DNA of 64,000 nucleotides, from NCBI GenBank assembly GCA_036501845.1, contig DASXZO010000019.1:1-64000 (forward strand), in the 5' to 3' direction. This DNA comes from JBBREP01 sp036501845. GTDB lineage: Bacteria > Actinomycetota > Acidimicrobiia > IMCC26256 > PALSA-610. Position 1 is the first letter of the stretch; each line of letters begins with the position of its first letter. Both the position numbers and the translations under genes were made by a program. This document shows, one piece after another, positions 45,721-54,455 of the stretch. The notes under the pieces are model-generated. The model searched no databases and was not told the DNA's origin. It was given only the letters and a program-made list of their open reading frames with translations.

Positions 45721-47616
45721 TCAATTTTCGAGGTGGTAGGGCACGGAGGTGACCACGGTGCCCTTGCGGAACAGGAGGCGGCCCTTCAGGAACAGGGCGC
45801 TCTGGTTGTGGAGCAGCTGCGAGAAGAAGCCGGTCACCACGAATTCGGGGATCACCACCGTGATGATGTCGTTGTCCCAGCGGGCGTCGAGCTCGTCGAT
45901 GTAGCGCAGCACCGGCTTGCTGAGCTCCCGGTACGGCGAGTGCACGATCTCGAGCGGGAAGTCGAACCTGTAGTTGGCCCACGCCTGCTCGACCTGCTCC
46001 TGCTCCTCCTCGTCGGTCACCACGGTGACCGCCACGAGGTGCGTGGGGTTCAGCGACCGGGCATAGGCAATCGCCTCGAGCGAGCCGCGGTGCAGCGTGC
46101 CCACGAGCACGACCACGGTGTGGTTCATACGGCGCGGCTTGAACTCGCTCGTCACAACGAGACTGGCGGACACCCGGTCGTAGTGCACCTTGATCGAGCG
46201 GAACAGCAGGATCACGAGCCCGACGACGAGGATCGACACCCACGCGCCCTCGGTGAACTTCGTGATCGCGATGATCATCAGCACGATGAACGTGGCGATG
46301 GCGCCGGCGACGTTGATCACCACGCCGCGCTGCCAATTCGGTTCCTTCAGGCGCAGGTGGTGACGCACCATCCCGCTCTGCGAGAGCGTGAACGACGTGA
46401 ACACCCCGACCGCGTAGAGCGGGATGAGCTTCGTCTCGTTGCCGCCGAAGATGATCACAAGGATCATCGCCGCGGCCGCGAGCACGAGCACCCCGTTGCT
46501 GAACACGAGCCGGTCGCCGCGGTTCGCGAACTGCCGAGGGAGGTGACCGTCGCGAGCGATGATCGACGAGAGACGCGGGAAGTCGGCGAACGCGGTGTTG
46601 GCCGCGAGCGTGAGGATCAGCGCCGTGGCCACCTGCAGCACGTAGTAGATCAGCCCCTGCCCGAACACGGCCCGGCCCATCTGCGAGAAGACCGTCTCAC
46701 CGTGCACCAACGGGATCGGCTGGAGGTGGTGGGCCAGCACGGAAACACCGAGAAACAGGGTTCCGAGGATGGTGCCCATCCAGATCATCGTGATCGACGC
46801 GTTGCGGGGCTCGGGCTTCTGGAATGCCGGCACACCGTTGGAGATCGCCTCCACGCCTGTGAGCGCGACAGCGCCCGACGCGAAGCCGCGCAACAGCGTG
46901 AACAGCGCGAGCGTGCCACCGGTGAGCGCGAGCGTCTTGTACGACTCGAGGTCGGTTTTGGAGAGGAACTTGCCGCTGTGCGCCTGCGACAGGATCGTGT
47001 CGATGTGCATGCCGAACAGGCCGTACACCTTGGCCAAGCCGACCAGCACAAGTGCGGCGAGCACCACGATGTACACGTACGTGGGAATCGCGAAGATGCG
47101 GCCCGACTCCTTGATGCCGCGCAGGTTCGCGACGGTGATGATCGCGATGGCGATCACGCACAGGATCACGCGCTTGTCGGTGAGCCCCTGGAGCGCCGGG
47201 ATCGACGTGATGGCGCGCACGCCGGCGCACACCGACACCGCGACGGTGAGGATGTAGTCGACGAGCAGCGATGCGCCGGCGAGCATCGCAGCGCGGTCAC
47301 CGAGGTTCTCACGGCTCACGATGTAGGAGCCGCCGCCGCTCGGGTAGGCGAAGAGCGTCTGGCGATACGACGACACCACGAGGAACAGCAGGATCGCGAC
47401 GGCGATCGCGATCGGCACGAGCTTGCCGAGCCCGAGCGCGAGGCTCGAACTACCGAAGGCGATGACGAGCAGGATCTCCTGCGTGGCGTAGGCCGTCGAC
47501 GAGATCGCGTCGGACGAGAACACCGCCAGCGCGATGGTCTTGACGAGCCGCTGGTGCTCCTGCTCGGACGACGCCAGCGGTCGGCCGACGAAGAAACGTT
47601 TCAACGAACTGAACAC
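45721..47616 (-). CDS. APC-superfamily permease, KimA-like potassium importer
   Basis: A 631-residue permease with ~12 membrane segments (1-480) and a C-terminal cytosolic USP-like domain (about 480-631, VVVLVGTLHRGSLEAIAYAR). The N-terminus (SLKRFFVGRPLASSEQEHQRL), TIALAVFSSDAISSTAYATQ, YRQTLFAYPSGGGSYIVSREN and LLVDYILTVAVSV resemble Bacillus KimA (YdaO), a high-affinity K+/H+ importer controlled by c-di-AMP. The neighbouring TrkA-type genes support K+ transport, and the layout matches mycobacterial Rv2690c next to ceoBC. GTG start. A TATAAGT -10-like element lies about 75 bases upstream. Amino acid transport remains a possible alternative. Confidence 0.85.
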   Translation of the reverse strand: MFSSLKRFFVGRPLASSEQEHQRLVKTIALAVFSSDAISSTAYATQEILLVIAFGSSSLALGLGKLVPIAIAVAILLFLVVSSYRQTLFAYPSGGGSYIVSRENLGDRAAMLAGASLLVDYILTVAVSVCAGVRAITSIPALQGLTDKRVILCVIAIAIITVANLRGIKESGRIFAIPTYVYIVVLAALVLVGLAKVYGLFGMHIDTILSQAHSGKFLSKTDLESYKTLALTGGTLALFTLLRGFASGAVALTGVEAISNGVPAFQKPEPRNASITMIWMGTILGTLFLGVSVLAHHLQPIPLVHGETVFSQMGRAVFGQGLIYYVLQVATALILTLAANTAFADFPRLSSIIARDGHLPRQFANRGDRLVFSNGVLVLAAAAMILVIIFGGNETKLIPLYAVGVFTSFTLSQSGMVRHHLRLKEPNWQRGVVINVAGAIATFIVLMIIAITKFTEGAWVSILVVGLVILLFRSIKVHYDRVSASLVVTSEFKPRRMNHTVVVLVGTLHRGSLEAIAYARSLNPTHLVAVTVVTDEEEQEQVEQAWANYRFDFPLEIVHSPYRELSKPVLRYIDELDARWDNDIITVVIPEFVVTGFFSQLLHNQSALFLKGRLLFRKGTVVTSVPYHLEN

Positions 47617-47797
47617 TGCGGGGGGCCCTGGGGTCGGAGTGGGCGCCGGGACCAGGCGGCCGACGCGATGCGTTGTGGGAACGCGGGCGTTACTTATACA
47701 TCCTTTACGCGCCTCATCCGCTCATCCGGTTTCGCAAGGTGCCGCGCGGTGCTCGTACGATCCTGCGGTTCCTGAGGTCGATCGCCAGGGAGGCGTC

Positions 47798-48463
47798 GTG
47801 CACGTGGTCGTTGTGGGCTGCGGGCGAGTCGGCAGCGAACTCGCGCTGACGCTCGAACAGATGGGCCACAGTGTGGCCGTCGTCGACCGGAGCGCCCGCG
47901 CCTTCCGCCGACTCCATCCCGACTTCGCGGGCCTGAAGGTGACCGGCATCGGTTATGACCGCGACACGCTAAAGGAAGCCGGCATCGAGCGCGCCGGCGC
48001 CTTCGCCGCGGTCACCTATGGCGACAACTCGAACATCGTGTGCGCTCGCATCGCGCACGAGACGTACGAGATCCCCAATGTGGTCGCCCGCATCAAGGAC
48101 CCGCGACGAGCGCTGATCTTCCAGCGGCTCGGCATCCCCACCGTCGCCACGGTGTCGTGGGCCACCGATCAGGTGATCCGGCGGCTGTTCCCGTCGGATA
48201 CGCCGCACGACTGGATCGACCCGTCGGCGAAGGTGTCGCTGCTCGAACGCACGCTGCCCGCCAAGGCCGTTGGGCGAAAGCTCGGCGAGCTGAACGAGCC
48301 CGGCCGCTTCTGGCTCACCGCGGTGAGCCGCTTCGGCTCGGCGATGATCGCCACCGGCGACATCGTGGGTCAGGACGGCGACATCGTCTATTTCATGTGC
48401 GCGGTCGACGCGCTCGACGAGCTCAACGACCGGCTCACCGCCGCTCCGGAAGGACACCACTGA
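47798..48463 (+). CDS. TrkA-type potassium uptake regulator (RCK), first copy
   Basis: A 221-residue TrkA-N/TrkA-C protein. The NAD site is HVVVVGCGRVGSELALTLEQ with VAVVDRS, then DRDTLKEAGIERAGAFAAVT and a C-terminal domain with FWLTAVSRFGSAMI. Such RCK proteins gate potassium channels or transporters in response to nucleotides. GTG 47798 follows GGGAGG at six bases. It overlaps the second trkA gene (TGATG), and both resemble mycobacterial CeoB/CeoC. The transporter partner is likely the divergent KimA-like permease, since no TrkH/KtrB gene is visible. Confidence 0.9.
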   Translation: MHVVVVGCGRVGSELALTLEQMGHSVAVVDRSARAFRRLHPDFAGLKVTGIGYDRDTLKEAGIERAGAFAAVTYGDNSNIVCARIAHETYEIPNVVARIKDPRRALIFQRLGIPTVATVSWATDQVIRRLFPSDTPHDWIDPSAKVSLLERTLPAKAVGRKLGELNEPGRFWLTAVSRFGSAMIATGDIVGQDGDIVYFMCAVDALDELNDRLTAAPEGHH

Positions 48464-49128
48464 TGCGCGTCGTCATCGCCGGCGCCGGCAAGGTCGGCCT
48501 CTTCATCGCCAACGACCTTCAAGAGTCGGGTCACGATGTGATGCTCATCGACAACGACCCCGACGCACCGAAGCGCTCGCTGACGACGCCCGGGGTGCGG
48601 TGGCACATTGCCGACGCGTGCGAAGTGGGATCGTTGCGCGCCGCCGAGCTCGAGAGCTGCGAGGTGGTGGTAGCCGCGACGGGCGACGACCAAGTGAACC
48701 TCGTGTTCTCGCTCCTCGCCAAGCAAGAGTTCGGCGTGCCGCGTGTGATCGCGCGTGTCAACCACCCGCGCAATCAGTGGATGTTCAACGAGAACTGGGG
48801 CGTCGACCTGTCGGTGTCGACACCACACCTCGTGACCGCGCTCGTAGAAGAAGCCGTATCCGTGGGCCGGCTCGTGCACCTGCTCACCTTCGAGGGCGGC
48901 AACGCCCGCCTCGTGGAAGTGACACTCGCCGGCAACTCGCCCGCGATCGACACCGCCATCAAAGACCTCGACATCCCGCGCGACGCCACGATCGTGGCGT
49001 TGGTGCGCGACCACCACGTGGTGATGCCGCGCGGCGACACGATGTTCGAGTCGGGCGACGAAGTGCTCGCGATGGTCACACCCGACTCCGAAGAAGACGT
49101 GCGCAACCTCTTCACTCTGTCGTCGTAG
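48463..49128 (+). CDS. TrkA-type potassium uptake regulator (RCK), second copy
   Basis: A 221-residue protein, the same length as its neighbour. MRVVIAGAGKVGLFIANDLQ and VMLIDNDPDA bind nucleotide, CEVVVAATGDDQVNLVFSLL follows, and the C-terminal domain (ARLVEVTLAGNSPAIDTAI, GDTMFESGDEVLAMV) is the TrkA_C fold. ATG 48463 overlaps the previous stop by one base (TGATG). The two probably assemble into a mixed RCK ring. The gene ends before a palindrome (49144-49180) shared with another convergent gene end. Confidence 0.9.
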   Translation: MRVVIAGAGKVGLFIANDLQESGHDVMLIDNDPDAPKRSLTTPGVRWHIADACEVGSLRAAELESCEVVVAATGDDQVNLVFSLLAKQEFGVPRVIARVNHPRNQWMFNENWGVDLSVSTPHLVTALVEEAVSVGRLVHLLTFEGGNARLVEVTLAGNSPAIDTAIKDLDIPRDATIVALVRDHHVVMPRGDTMFESGDEVLAMVTPDSEEDVRNLFTLSS

Positions 49129-49143
49129 CGCCCCACACTCAAT

Positions 49144-49180
49144 GCGTCGTTTGACTTCGAATAGCGACGTCAAACGACGC
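49144..49180. terminator. Palindrome between convergent genes, arm shared with 61978-62018
   Basis: GCGTCGTTTGACTTCG 49144-49159 pairs with 49165-49180 over 16 bases with one mismatch, 5-base loop. It lies in the 66-base gap between the trkA and OB-fold gene ends. The arm GCGTCGTTTGACTT recurs in the hairpin at 61978-62018. Confidence 0.65.
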
Positions 49181-49194
49181 CCGGCGCGATTGGG

Positions 49195-49545
49195 TTAGTA
49201 CAGCTCGTACGAGGGGTTGAGCATCAGGAGGCGGTTGCCGTCGCGCAGCACGGTGCCTTCCACTGCCACCTTGCGGCCCGGTGTCATGCCGCGAATCTTG
49301 CGCCGGCCCAGGAACACTGCGGTGAGGTTCAGCTTGCCGTCGCTCACGATCACTTCGAGCGCCGGCGCGCCCGAACGGGGCACGATCCGCAGCGCGCCGA
49401 TCTCACCCCCGGTGCGCACCTGCTCACGCTCGTGCACATCGGCGATCGGGGTGACACCGATGCCACCGCAGAAGGCCGCCAGCTTCTCGCGGTCGACGTC
49501 CTCATTGCTCTTGGAGATCTTCGAGACGAATTTTCTCAGCGCCAT
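49195..49545 (-). CDS. OB-fold nucleic-acid-binding protein
   Basis: A 116-residue protein with a basic N-terminus (MALRKFVSKISKSNED) and an OB-fold: LRIVPRSGAPALEVIVSDG, LTAVFLGRRKIRGMTPGRKV and VEGTVLRDGNRLLMLNPSYELY. It matches the tRNA-anticodon/RecG-like OB family seen beside ceoBC in mycobacteria (Rv2694c-like). Start 49545 is where similarity begins; ATG. Convergent with trkA, divergent from the lipoprotein gene. Role not known; binding of DNA or RNA is the family expectation. Confidence 0.82.
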   Translation of the reverse strand: MALRKFVSKISKSNEDVDREKLAAFCGGIGVTPIADVHEREQVRTGGEIGALRIVPRSGAPALEVIVSDGKLNLTAVFLGRRKIRGMTPGRKVAVEGTVLRDGNRLLMLNPSYELY

Positions 49546-49606
49546 GACCTGGGAAACCGTACCTGTCGGAACGCTTGATGCAAATCTCCGAGCGCCGCGC
49601 GCCATC

Positions 49607-50260
49607 ATGGACAGGATGCGCAGCCTTCTGGTTTGCGCTGCCGCGTGCGCCCTCGCTCTGGCGGGTTGCAGCAGTAGCAGCGCTCATCATGCCGCGGCGC
49701 GCCCGACGACCTCGTCGAGCAGTCCGACGAACTCGGTGCCTACGGGCACGCCGGGTTTCGTGCTGCTCGCGAATCGCTCGAGCGTCGTGAGCGCGGGTCC
49801 GCCCGCACATCTGTCCGCCGCCACCACGAAGGCCGCCGAAGGTCTCGTGCGCGACTACGTGATCCGCGGCACCGTCGACGTGCTGCTCACGGGCCGCCTC
49901 GGGAAGGGCTTCTCCGATCTGTTCGGGCCCGAGACCGTCGCGGTGCTCGCACGACCGGGCAACGACCGCACCACGGTGACGGAGCTCGGTTACGGGCGCT
50001 CGTCAGGTCCGATCAAGGTGCGGGCGACGATGCACGTCACCGGGCTCGGCGACCAGAGCGGCAACATCGTGATGATGTCGGCGAGCTTCAAGGCTGCGAT
50101 CCGCCGCGGCGAGCTCTCCGTCGACCGCTCCGGTGAGCTGCTGCTCGCACCCGAAGGCTTCCGGTGGGTGATCATCGGTTACAACCTGCGCGCCCGCCGC
50201 GCCATCGGTGTTGCGCCGGCGTCCACCACGACCGCGTCGACTCCGGGGAGAAAGCCTTGA
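49607..50260 (+). CDS. Lipoprotein of unknown function
   Basis: A 217-residue lipoprotein with lipobox LALAGC, a Ser/Thr-rich linker (about 21-50) and a compact domain (VRDYVIRGTVDVLLTGRLGK, FSDLFGPETVAVLARPGND, RATMHVTGLGDQSGNIVM, SGELLLAPEGFRWVIIGYNL). It is fixed to the outer face of the membrane. No named family is recognised. Start ATG 49607 or the in-frame ATG 49616. Its stop overlaps the TTG start of the LCP gene (TTGA), so the two are probably co-translated; a role near cell-wall polymer attachment is inferred. Confidence 0.72.
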   Translation: MDRMRSLLVCAAACALALAGCSSSSAHHAAARPTTSSSSPTNSVPTGTPGFVLLANRSSVVSAGPPAHLSAATTKAAEGLVRDYVIRGTVDVLLTGRLGKGFSDLFGPETVAVLARPGNDRTTVTELGYGRSSGPIKVRATMHVTGLGDQSGNIVMMSASFKAAIRRGELSVDRSGELLLAPEGFRWVIIGYNLRARRAIGVAPASTTTASTPGRKP

Positions 50261-51201
50261 GGCGCTGGATGCTTCGCGGCGTCGCCGCACTCGTCACGAT
50301 CATGCTCGCGCTCACAGGATTGGCCGCGAGCTGGCTCGCGGGAGTCCACATCCCGTTCGTGGAGGGCAAGACCTACATCGCCGTGCAGAAGTTGCACGCG
50401 GCATTCACGCCGCGCCCGGACGGCAGCAACGGTCCTTTGTTCATCATGTTCATTGGTTCCGACCTGCGGCCGGGCGTCGGTGGCGCGCGTGGTGACGCGC
50501 TGCACCTGATGGGCATCAACCCCACGCTGCACCAGGCGACGATCCTCGACATCCCGCGCGACACCTGCGCCGACGTACCGGGCTCCGGTCACACCAAGAT
50601 CAACGCCGCCAACGAAGGCGGCAACGCCGCGCAGCAGACGCAGGCGGTGGCGAGCCTCGTCGGCGTGCCGGTGAGTTACGCGGTGGAGGTCGACTTCGCA
50701 GGCTTCATGGCGCTCGTCGACGGTGTGGGGGGCGTCGACGTCAACATCCCCTACCCGATGCACGACAGTTACTCGAACGCCGACTTCGACCCGGGTCCGC
50801 GTCACCTCAATGGTGTGCTCGCGCTGGCGTTCGCGCGTGACCGGCACAGCTTCCCGACGAGCGACATCCAGCGCACCTGGGATCAGGGCTACTTGATGAT
50901 CGCGGCGATCCAGAAGCTCGAAAAGTCGTATTCCACGATCGCCGGCCGCTTCCAGCTCGCCGCGCTGATGATGCAGCACGCCCAGCTCTCGGGCATGGAT
51001 CTCCAAGACCTCGTGAAGCTCGGCCAGGTAGCCGACGACATCGCGCCGAACGGGATCAAGACCGTCACCATGCCGTCGACCGGCGGCAACTGCCTCACGC
51101 CCACGGCATCAGCCCGCGCGCTGTTCGCCGACTTCCGCGACGACGGTGTGCTCGAGTCGTACCCCGCAGGCACGCCGCAGGACGTCTCACCCTCGCCGTG
51201 A
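50257..51201 (+). CDS. LytR-CpsA-Psr (LCP) cell-wall ligase
   Basis: A 314-residue LCP protein with one N-terminal membrane helix (GVAALVTIMLALTGLAASWL) and an extracytoplasmic catalytic domain. FIMFIGSDLRPGVGGARGD, LHQATILDIPRDTCADVPG and HTKINAANEGG are the expected motifs; AFARDRHSFPTSDIQRTWDQ ends the domain. LCP enzymes transfer polymers such as arabinogalactan or teichoic acid to peptidoglycan. TTG 50257 follows GGGGAG at six bases and overlaps the lipoprotein stop. Immediately upstream of a 15-base tandem repeat. Confidence 0.9.
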   Translation: MRRWMLRGVAALVTIMLALTGLAASWLAGVHIPFVEGKTYIAVQKLHAAFTPRPDGSNGPLFIMFIGSDLRPGVGGARGDALHLMGINPTLHQATILDIPRDTCADVPGSGHTKINAANEGGNAAQQTQAVASLVGVPVSYAVEVDFAGFMALVDGVGGVDVNIPYPMHDSYSNADFDPGPRHLNGVLALAFARDRHSFPTSDIQRTWDQGYLMIAAIQKLEKSYSTIAGRFQLAALMMQHAQLSGMDLQDLVKLGQVADDIAPNGIKTVTMPSTGGNCLTPTASARALFADFRDDGVLESYPAGTPQDVSPSP

Positions 51202-51210
51202 CCGCGTGGC

Positions 51211-51255
51211 TGTGTCCTGGCGGGCTGCGTCCTGGCGGGCTGTGTCCTGGCCCTG
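51211..51255 (+). repeat. 15-bp tandem repeat, three units
   Basis: Three 15-base units starting TG(T/C)GTCCTGG at 51211, 51226 and 51241; the third differs in its last bases. It lies just before the helicase start and ends 15 bases upstream of it. It may be an expandable repeat or a binding site. Confidence 0.7.
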
Positions 51256-51269
51256 TGCGAGAGTGAACT

Positions 51270-53690
51270 GTGACCGTGATCGACGCGACCGAGACGCTCG
51301 AACTGCTCTCGCTCGACCCCGCCGTGCGCGGTCGCGCCACCCATCGCGCCGACCTGCCCGGCTGCGACGCCACGTTCGGACAGCTCTCCACACCGCTGCA
51401 CGACGAGACCGCGGCGCGGCTCGCGGCTCGCGGCATCGCCGAGCTGTACGCGCACCAGGCCGCGGCGATCAACCGCATTCGTAATGGCGAACACACTGTG
51501 GTGGCCGCCGGCACCGCGTCGGGCAAGTCGCTCTGCTATCAACTCCCGATCATCGATGCCGCGGTGGCCAAGGAACGGGCCACCGCGCTCTGCATCTTCC
51601 CCACCAAGGCGCTGGCGCAGGATCAGCTGCAATCGCTGCGCGGCTGGCTCGTGCCCGGGCTCAAGGCCGTCACCTACGACGGCGACACTGCCACGAACGA
51701 CCGCATGTGGGCGCGCGGCAACGCCAACGTGGTGCTCACGAACCCCGAGATGCTGCATGTGGGCATGCTTCCCTCACACTCGCGGTGGGCCACGTTCTTC
51801 ATGCGCCTGCGTTACGTGGTGATCGACGAGTTGCACACCTTGCGCGGCGTGTTCGGCAGCCACGTAGCCCTCGTGCTGCGGCGCTTGCGCAGATTGTGCG
51901 AGCGCTACGGATCGACACCCACGTTCTGTCTCACGAGCGCGACCATCGGTAACCCGGCCGAGCTCGCGGCACAGCTCGTGGGCGCGCCGGTCGCTCTGGT
52001 CGACGAGGACGGCGCGCCCCGTGGGCCGCGCCGGCTCGTGGTGTGGGAACGGCCACTCCTCGACGCGGTCACGGGCGCGCGACCGTCGGCGATCGGTGAA
52101 ACTGCCGCGCTGCTCGCCGCGCTCGTGCGCGACGACCATCAAACGCTTGCCTTCTGCCGGGGCCGGCGCACGGCGGAAGTGGTGGCGCTCGAAGCGCGGC
52201 GCGCGCTGGCCGGGCTGCCCGCACCGATCGAGGACAACGACTTCGCGGGCCTCGACACCACGACCGTCGATGTCGACAATGTGCTCGCCGGCGGCGAGCT
52301 CGACGGCACCGCCGCACCTGAGTCTCGCATCGCCGCGTATCGTGCCGGCCTGCTCGGCGACGAGCGGCGCGCGGTCGAGAAGGCGCTGCGCGAGCGCGCG
52401 GTGCTCGGCGTCGCGGCGACGAACGCGCTGGAGCTCGGCATCGACCTTCCCGGTCTCGACGCAGTGGTGCTCAACGGCTTTCCCGGAACCCTGGCATCGT
52501 TCCGCCAGCAGGTCGGGCGCGCCGGGCGCGCCGGCCAGCACGCCGTCGCCGCGCTCGTGGTGGGCGACGACCAGCTCGACCAGTGGTACGCGCAACACCC
52601 CGACGAGCTCGTGAGCCGGCCGTCCGAGCCGGCGGTGGTGAACGTGGGCAACGAGTTCGTGCTCGAAGCCCACGTGCGCTGCGCGGCGCACGAGCAACCG
52701 CTCACGCCCGACGACGCGCAGTGGTTTGGGCCCGACCTCGACGAGCGCGTCGTGGAGCTGGTGCGCGCCGGTCGGTTGGTTGCACGCGGGTCGAAGCTGT
52801 ACTCGGCCGAGACCACACCACCTGCGCGCAGCATCGGCCTGCGGACCGGTACCACGGCCGAGATCATGCTCGTCGACCGCACCACCGATCGGGTGATCGG
52901 CACCGTCGACGAGTCGCGAGCCGGAGCCGTGGTGCACCCCGGCGCGGTGTACGTGCACCAGGGTCAGCACTATCGGGTCGCCCTGCTCGACCTGCACGAC
53001 CATGCCGCGTACCTCGACGAGTGCGGCGACGAGGAGTACACACAGGCGCGCACCGACACCGACATCGTGATTCGCGCCACCGACGACCGGGCGCCGATCG
53101 ACGCTGCGCTCGGCTCGAGTGAGCTCGGTGCGATCGCGCATTTGGGTTCGGTCGAGGTGACGAACACGGTGGTCGGCTACCAACGCAAACGCGCGGCCAC
53201 ACGCGAGGTGATCGAGACGGTGCCGCTCGAGCTACCTCCGCGGGTGCTGCTCACGCGCGCCTGCTGGTACACGATTCCGCACGAGTTGATCGACGAGGCT
53301 CGCATCACCGCGAGCGAGTTGCTCGGCGCAGTGCACGCGGCCGAGCACGGACTCATCGGCTTGCTGCCTTTGTTCGCGATCTGCGACCGGTGGGATGTCG
53401 GCGGCCTCTCGATGGCGATCCATCCCGAGACCGAACAGCCCACGATCTTCATCTACGACGCGTACCCGGGCGGTGCCGGGGTGGCCGAGATGGCGTTCGC
53501 GGCCCGCGCCGAGCACGTGGCGGCTTCGCTCGACCTGGTGAGCCGTTGCCGGTGCGAGTGGGGTTGCCCGTCCTGCGTGCAGTCACCGAAATGCGGGAAC
53601 TGGAACGAATATCTCGACAAGCAAGCGGCGGTCCGGCTGCTCACGGTGATGCGCGGCTCCCCGGCGCGAGCGACCCACTCTCGGCACTGA
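51270..53690 (+). CDS. DEAD/DEAH helicase with DUF1998 (MrfA/Rv3649-like)
   Basis: An 806-residue superfamily 2 helicase. Motif I is VVAAGTASGKSLCYQ, Ia PTKALAQDQ, II IDELHTLRGVFG, III LTSATIGNP, and VI QQVGRAGRAGQ. The C-terminus is the DUF1998 domain with the four-Cys CRCEWGCPSCVQSPKC. Relatives repair mitomycin-type DNA damage in Bacillus. GTG start at 51270. The 3' end overlaps the last Tad gene by 50 bases on the other strand. A solitary gene; backbone position next to tad matches mycobacteria. Confidence 0.93.
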   Translation: MTVIDATETLELLSLDPAVRGRATHRADLPGCDATFGQLSTPLHDETAARLAARGIAELYAHQAAAINRIRNGEHTVVAAGTASGKSLCYQLPIIDAAVAKERATALCIFPTKALAQDQLQSLRGWLVPGLKAVTYDGDTATNDRMWARGNANVVLTNPEMLHVGMLPSHSRWATFFMRLRYVVIDELHTLRGVFGSHVALVLRRLRRLCERYGSTPTFCLTSATIGNPAELAAQLVGAPVALVDEDGAPRGPRRLVVWERPLLDAVTGARPSAIGETAALLAALVRDDHQTLAFCRGRRTAEVVALEARRALAGLPAPIEDNDFAGLDTTTVDVDNVLAGGELDGTAAPESRIAAYRAGLLGDERRAVEKALRERAVLGVAATNALELGIDLPGLDAVVLNGFPGTLASFRQQVGRAGRAGQHAVAALVVGDDQLDQWYAQHPDELVSRPSEPAVVNVGNEFVLEAHVRCAAHEQPLTPDDAQWFGPDLDERVVELVRAGRLVARGSKLYSAETTPPARSIGLRTGTTAEIMLVDRTTDRVIGTVDESRAGAVVHPGAVYVHQGQHYRVALLDLHDHAAYLDECGDEEYTQARTDTDIVIRATDDRAPIDAALGSSELGAIAHLGSVEVTNTVVGYQRKRAATREVIETVPLELPPRVLLTRACWYTIPHELIDEARITASELLGAVHAAEHGLIGLLPLFAICDRWDVGGLSMAIHPETEQPTIFIYDAYPGGAGVAEMAFAARAEHVAASLDLVSRCRCEWGCPSCVQSPKCGNWNEYLDKQAAVRLLTVMRGSPARATHSRH

Positions 53691-54045
53691 GGTCGACCAC
53701 CGCGTGGGCGCGGGCGACGATCGGCGGCACACCCGGGAGCCGTGAATGCATCGTGACGGTCACCGTGGCGTCGAACGCGTCGCAGTCGCATCGCACGAGA
53801 CGCGCACCGTTGGCGCTTGCGATGCTTGCCGCGGCCGACGACGCGCCGCTCGCCCCGAGCCCGCGTCCGAGCGCGTCGGCGGCGGCGAGCGCAGCCGCGT
53901 CGGCAGCCGCACTGGCGTGCGAACGTTGCGTGAGGAAGGCCCCCACATCGAGGGCAACGAGCGCGAGCACCAGACCCAGCGCGATGACTGCGATCATCAC
54001 GATGGTCACTGAGCCACCCTGGCTGTGGCGGCGCGAGCCCTTCAT
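53641..54045 (-). CDS. Tad-like secretion protein, TadE/Rv3654c-like
   Basis: A 134-residue protein with one N-terminal transmembrane helix (VTIVMIAVIALGLVLALVALDVGAFL) and an Ala-rich pseudopilin-like stalk (RSHASAAADAAALAAADALG). It resembles the small Rv3654c family at the end of actinobacterial tad loci. The ATG overlaps the TadE stop (ATGA). Last gene of the operon. Likely a minor pseudopilin or DNA/pilus secretion component. Confidence 0.82.
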   Translation of the reverse strand: MKGSRRHSQGGSVTIVMIAVIALGLVLALVALDVGAFLTQRSHASAAADAAALAAADALGRGLGASGASSAAASIASANGARLVRCDCDAFDATVTVTMHSRLPGVPPIVARAHAVVDLSAESGSLAPGSRASP

Positions 54046-54455
54046 TTTTCGGCCCGCATGGTGACCGTGCTGCTGAACCACGGGTCGGGCAGCAGCGGGC
54101 CCACGAACGGCAAGTCGGTGCGCGCGTGGAAGCGCACGGTGGCGTGCAGTGGCGATCCTGCACCACCGGTGCGGTCGATCACGACGGAGGCGCCGGGCAA
54201 CGTGCGAGCAACCGCCGCCCGCGCGTCGTTGCCGCTCGGGTCGACGATCGCGGCCCGCGCCGCTTCCCGTGCCGCGTTGGCGACGAGCAGGAACTGGTTG
54301 CCCAGCACCATCGCCTGGAACACGAGCAGCAGCACGATCGCGACGGCCGGGAGCAGGAGCGCGAACTCGACCGTCGACTGGCCGCGCTCGTCGCTTCCGA
54401 CCAAGCGACGGTTCGACCCGCGTCGACAGTTCGGCGTTGCCCGGCGCACCGCCAT
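54042..54455 (-). CDS. TadE-family pilus protein
   Basis: A 137-residue TadE-like protein: RGQSTVEFALLLPAVAIVLLL is the pseudopilin-type N-terminal segment with the Glu at the +5-like position, followed by ANAAREAARAAIVDPSG and a small periplasmic-side domain. ATG 54455 overlaps the pilin stop by one base (TGATG). It is a minor pilin assembled with Flp in Tad pili. Confidence 0.85.
   Translation of the reverse strand: MAVRRATPNCRRGSNRRLVGSDERGQSTVEFALLLPAVAIVLLLVFQAMVLGNQFLLVANAAREAARAAIVDPSGNDARAAVARTLPGASVVIDRTGGAGSPLHATVRFHARTDLPFVGPLLPDPWFSSTVTMRAEK

Noticed and set aside
45652..47775. Very long plus-strand reading frame opposite the KimA-like gene
   Set aside because: Composition is His/Arg/Glu-rich mirror sequence of the permease codons with no domain; a GC-rich shadow.
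47617..47797. Possible c-di-AMP (ydaO) riboswitch before the KimA-like gene
   Set aside because: The C-rich leader of about 75 bases is too short and lacks the conserved GGG-rich core I would expect; only a TATAAGT -10-like element is visible.
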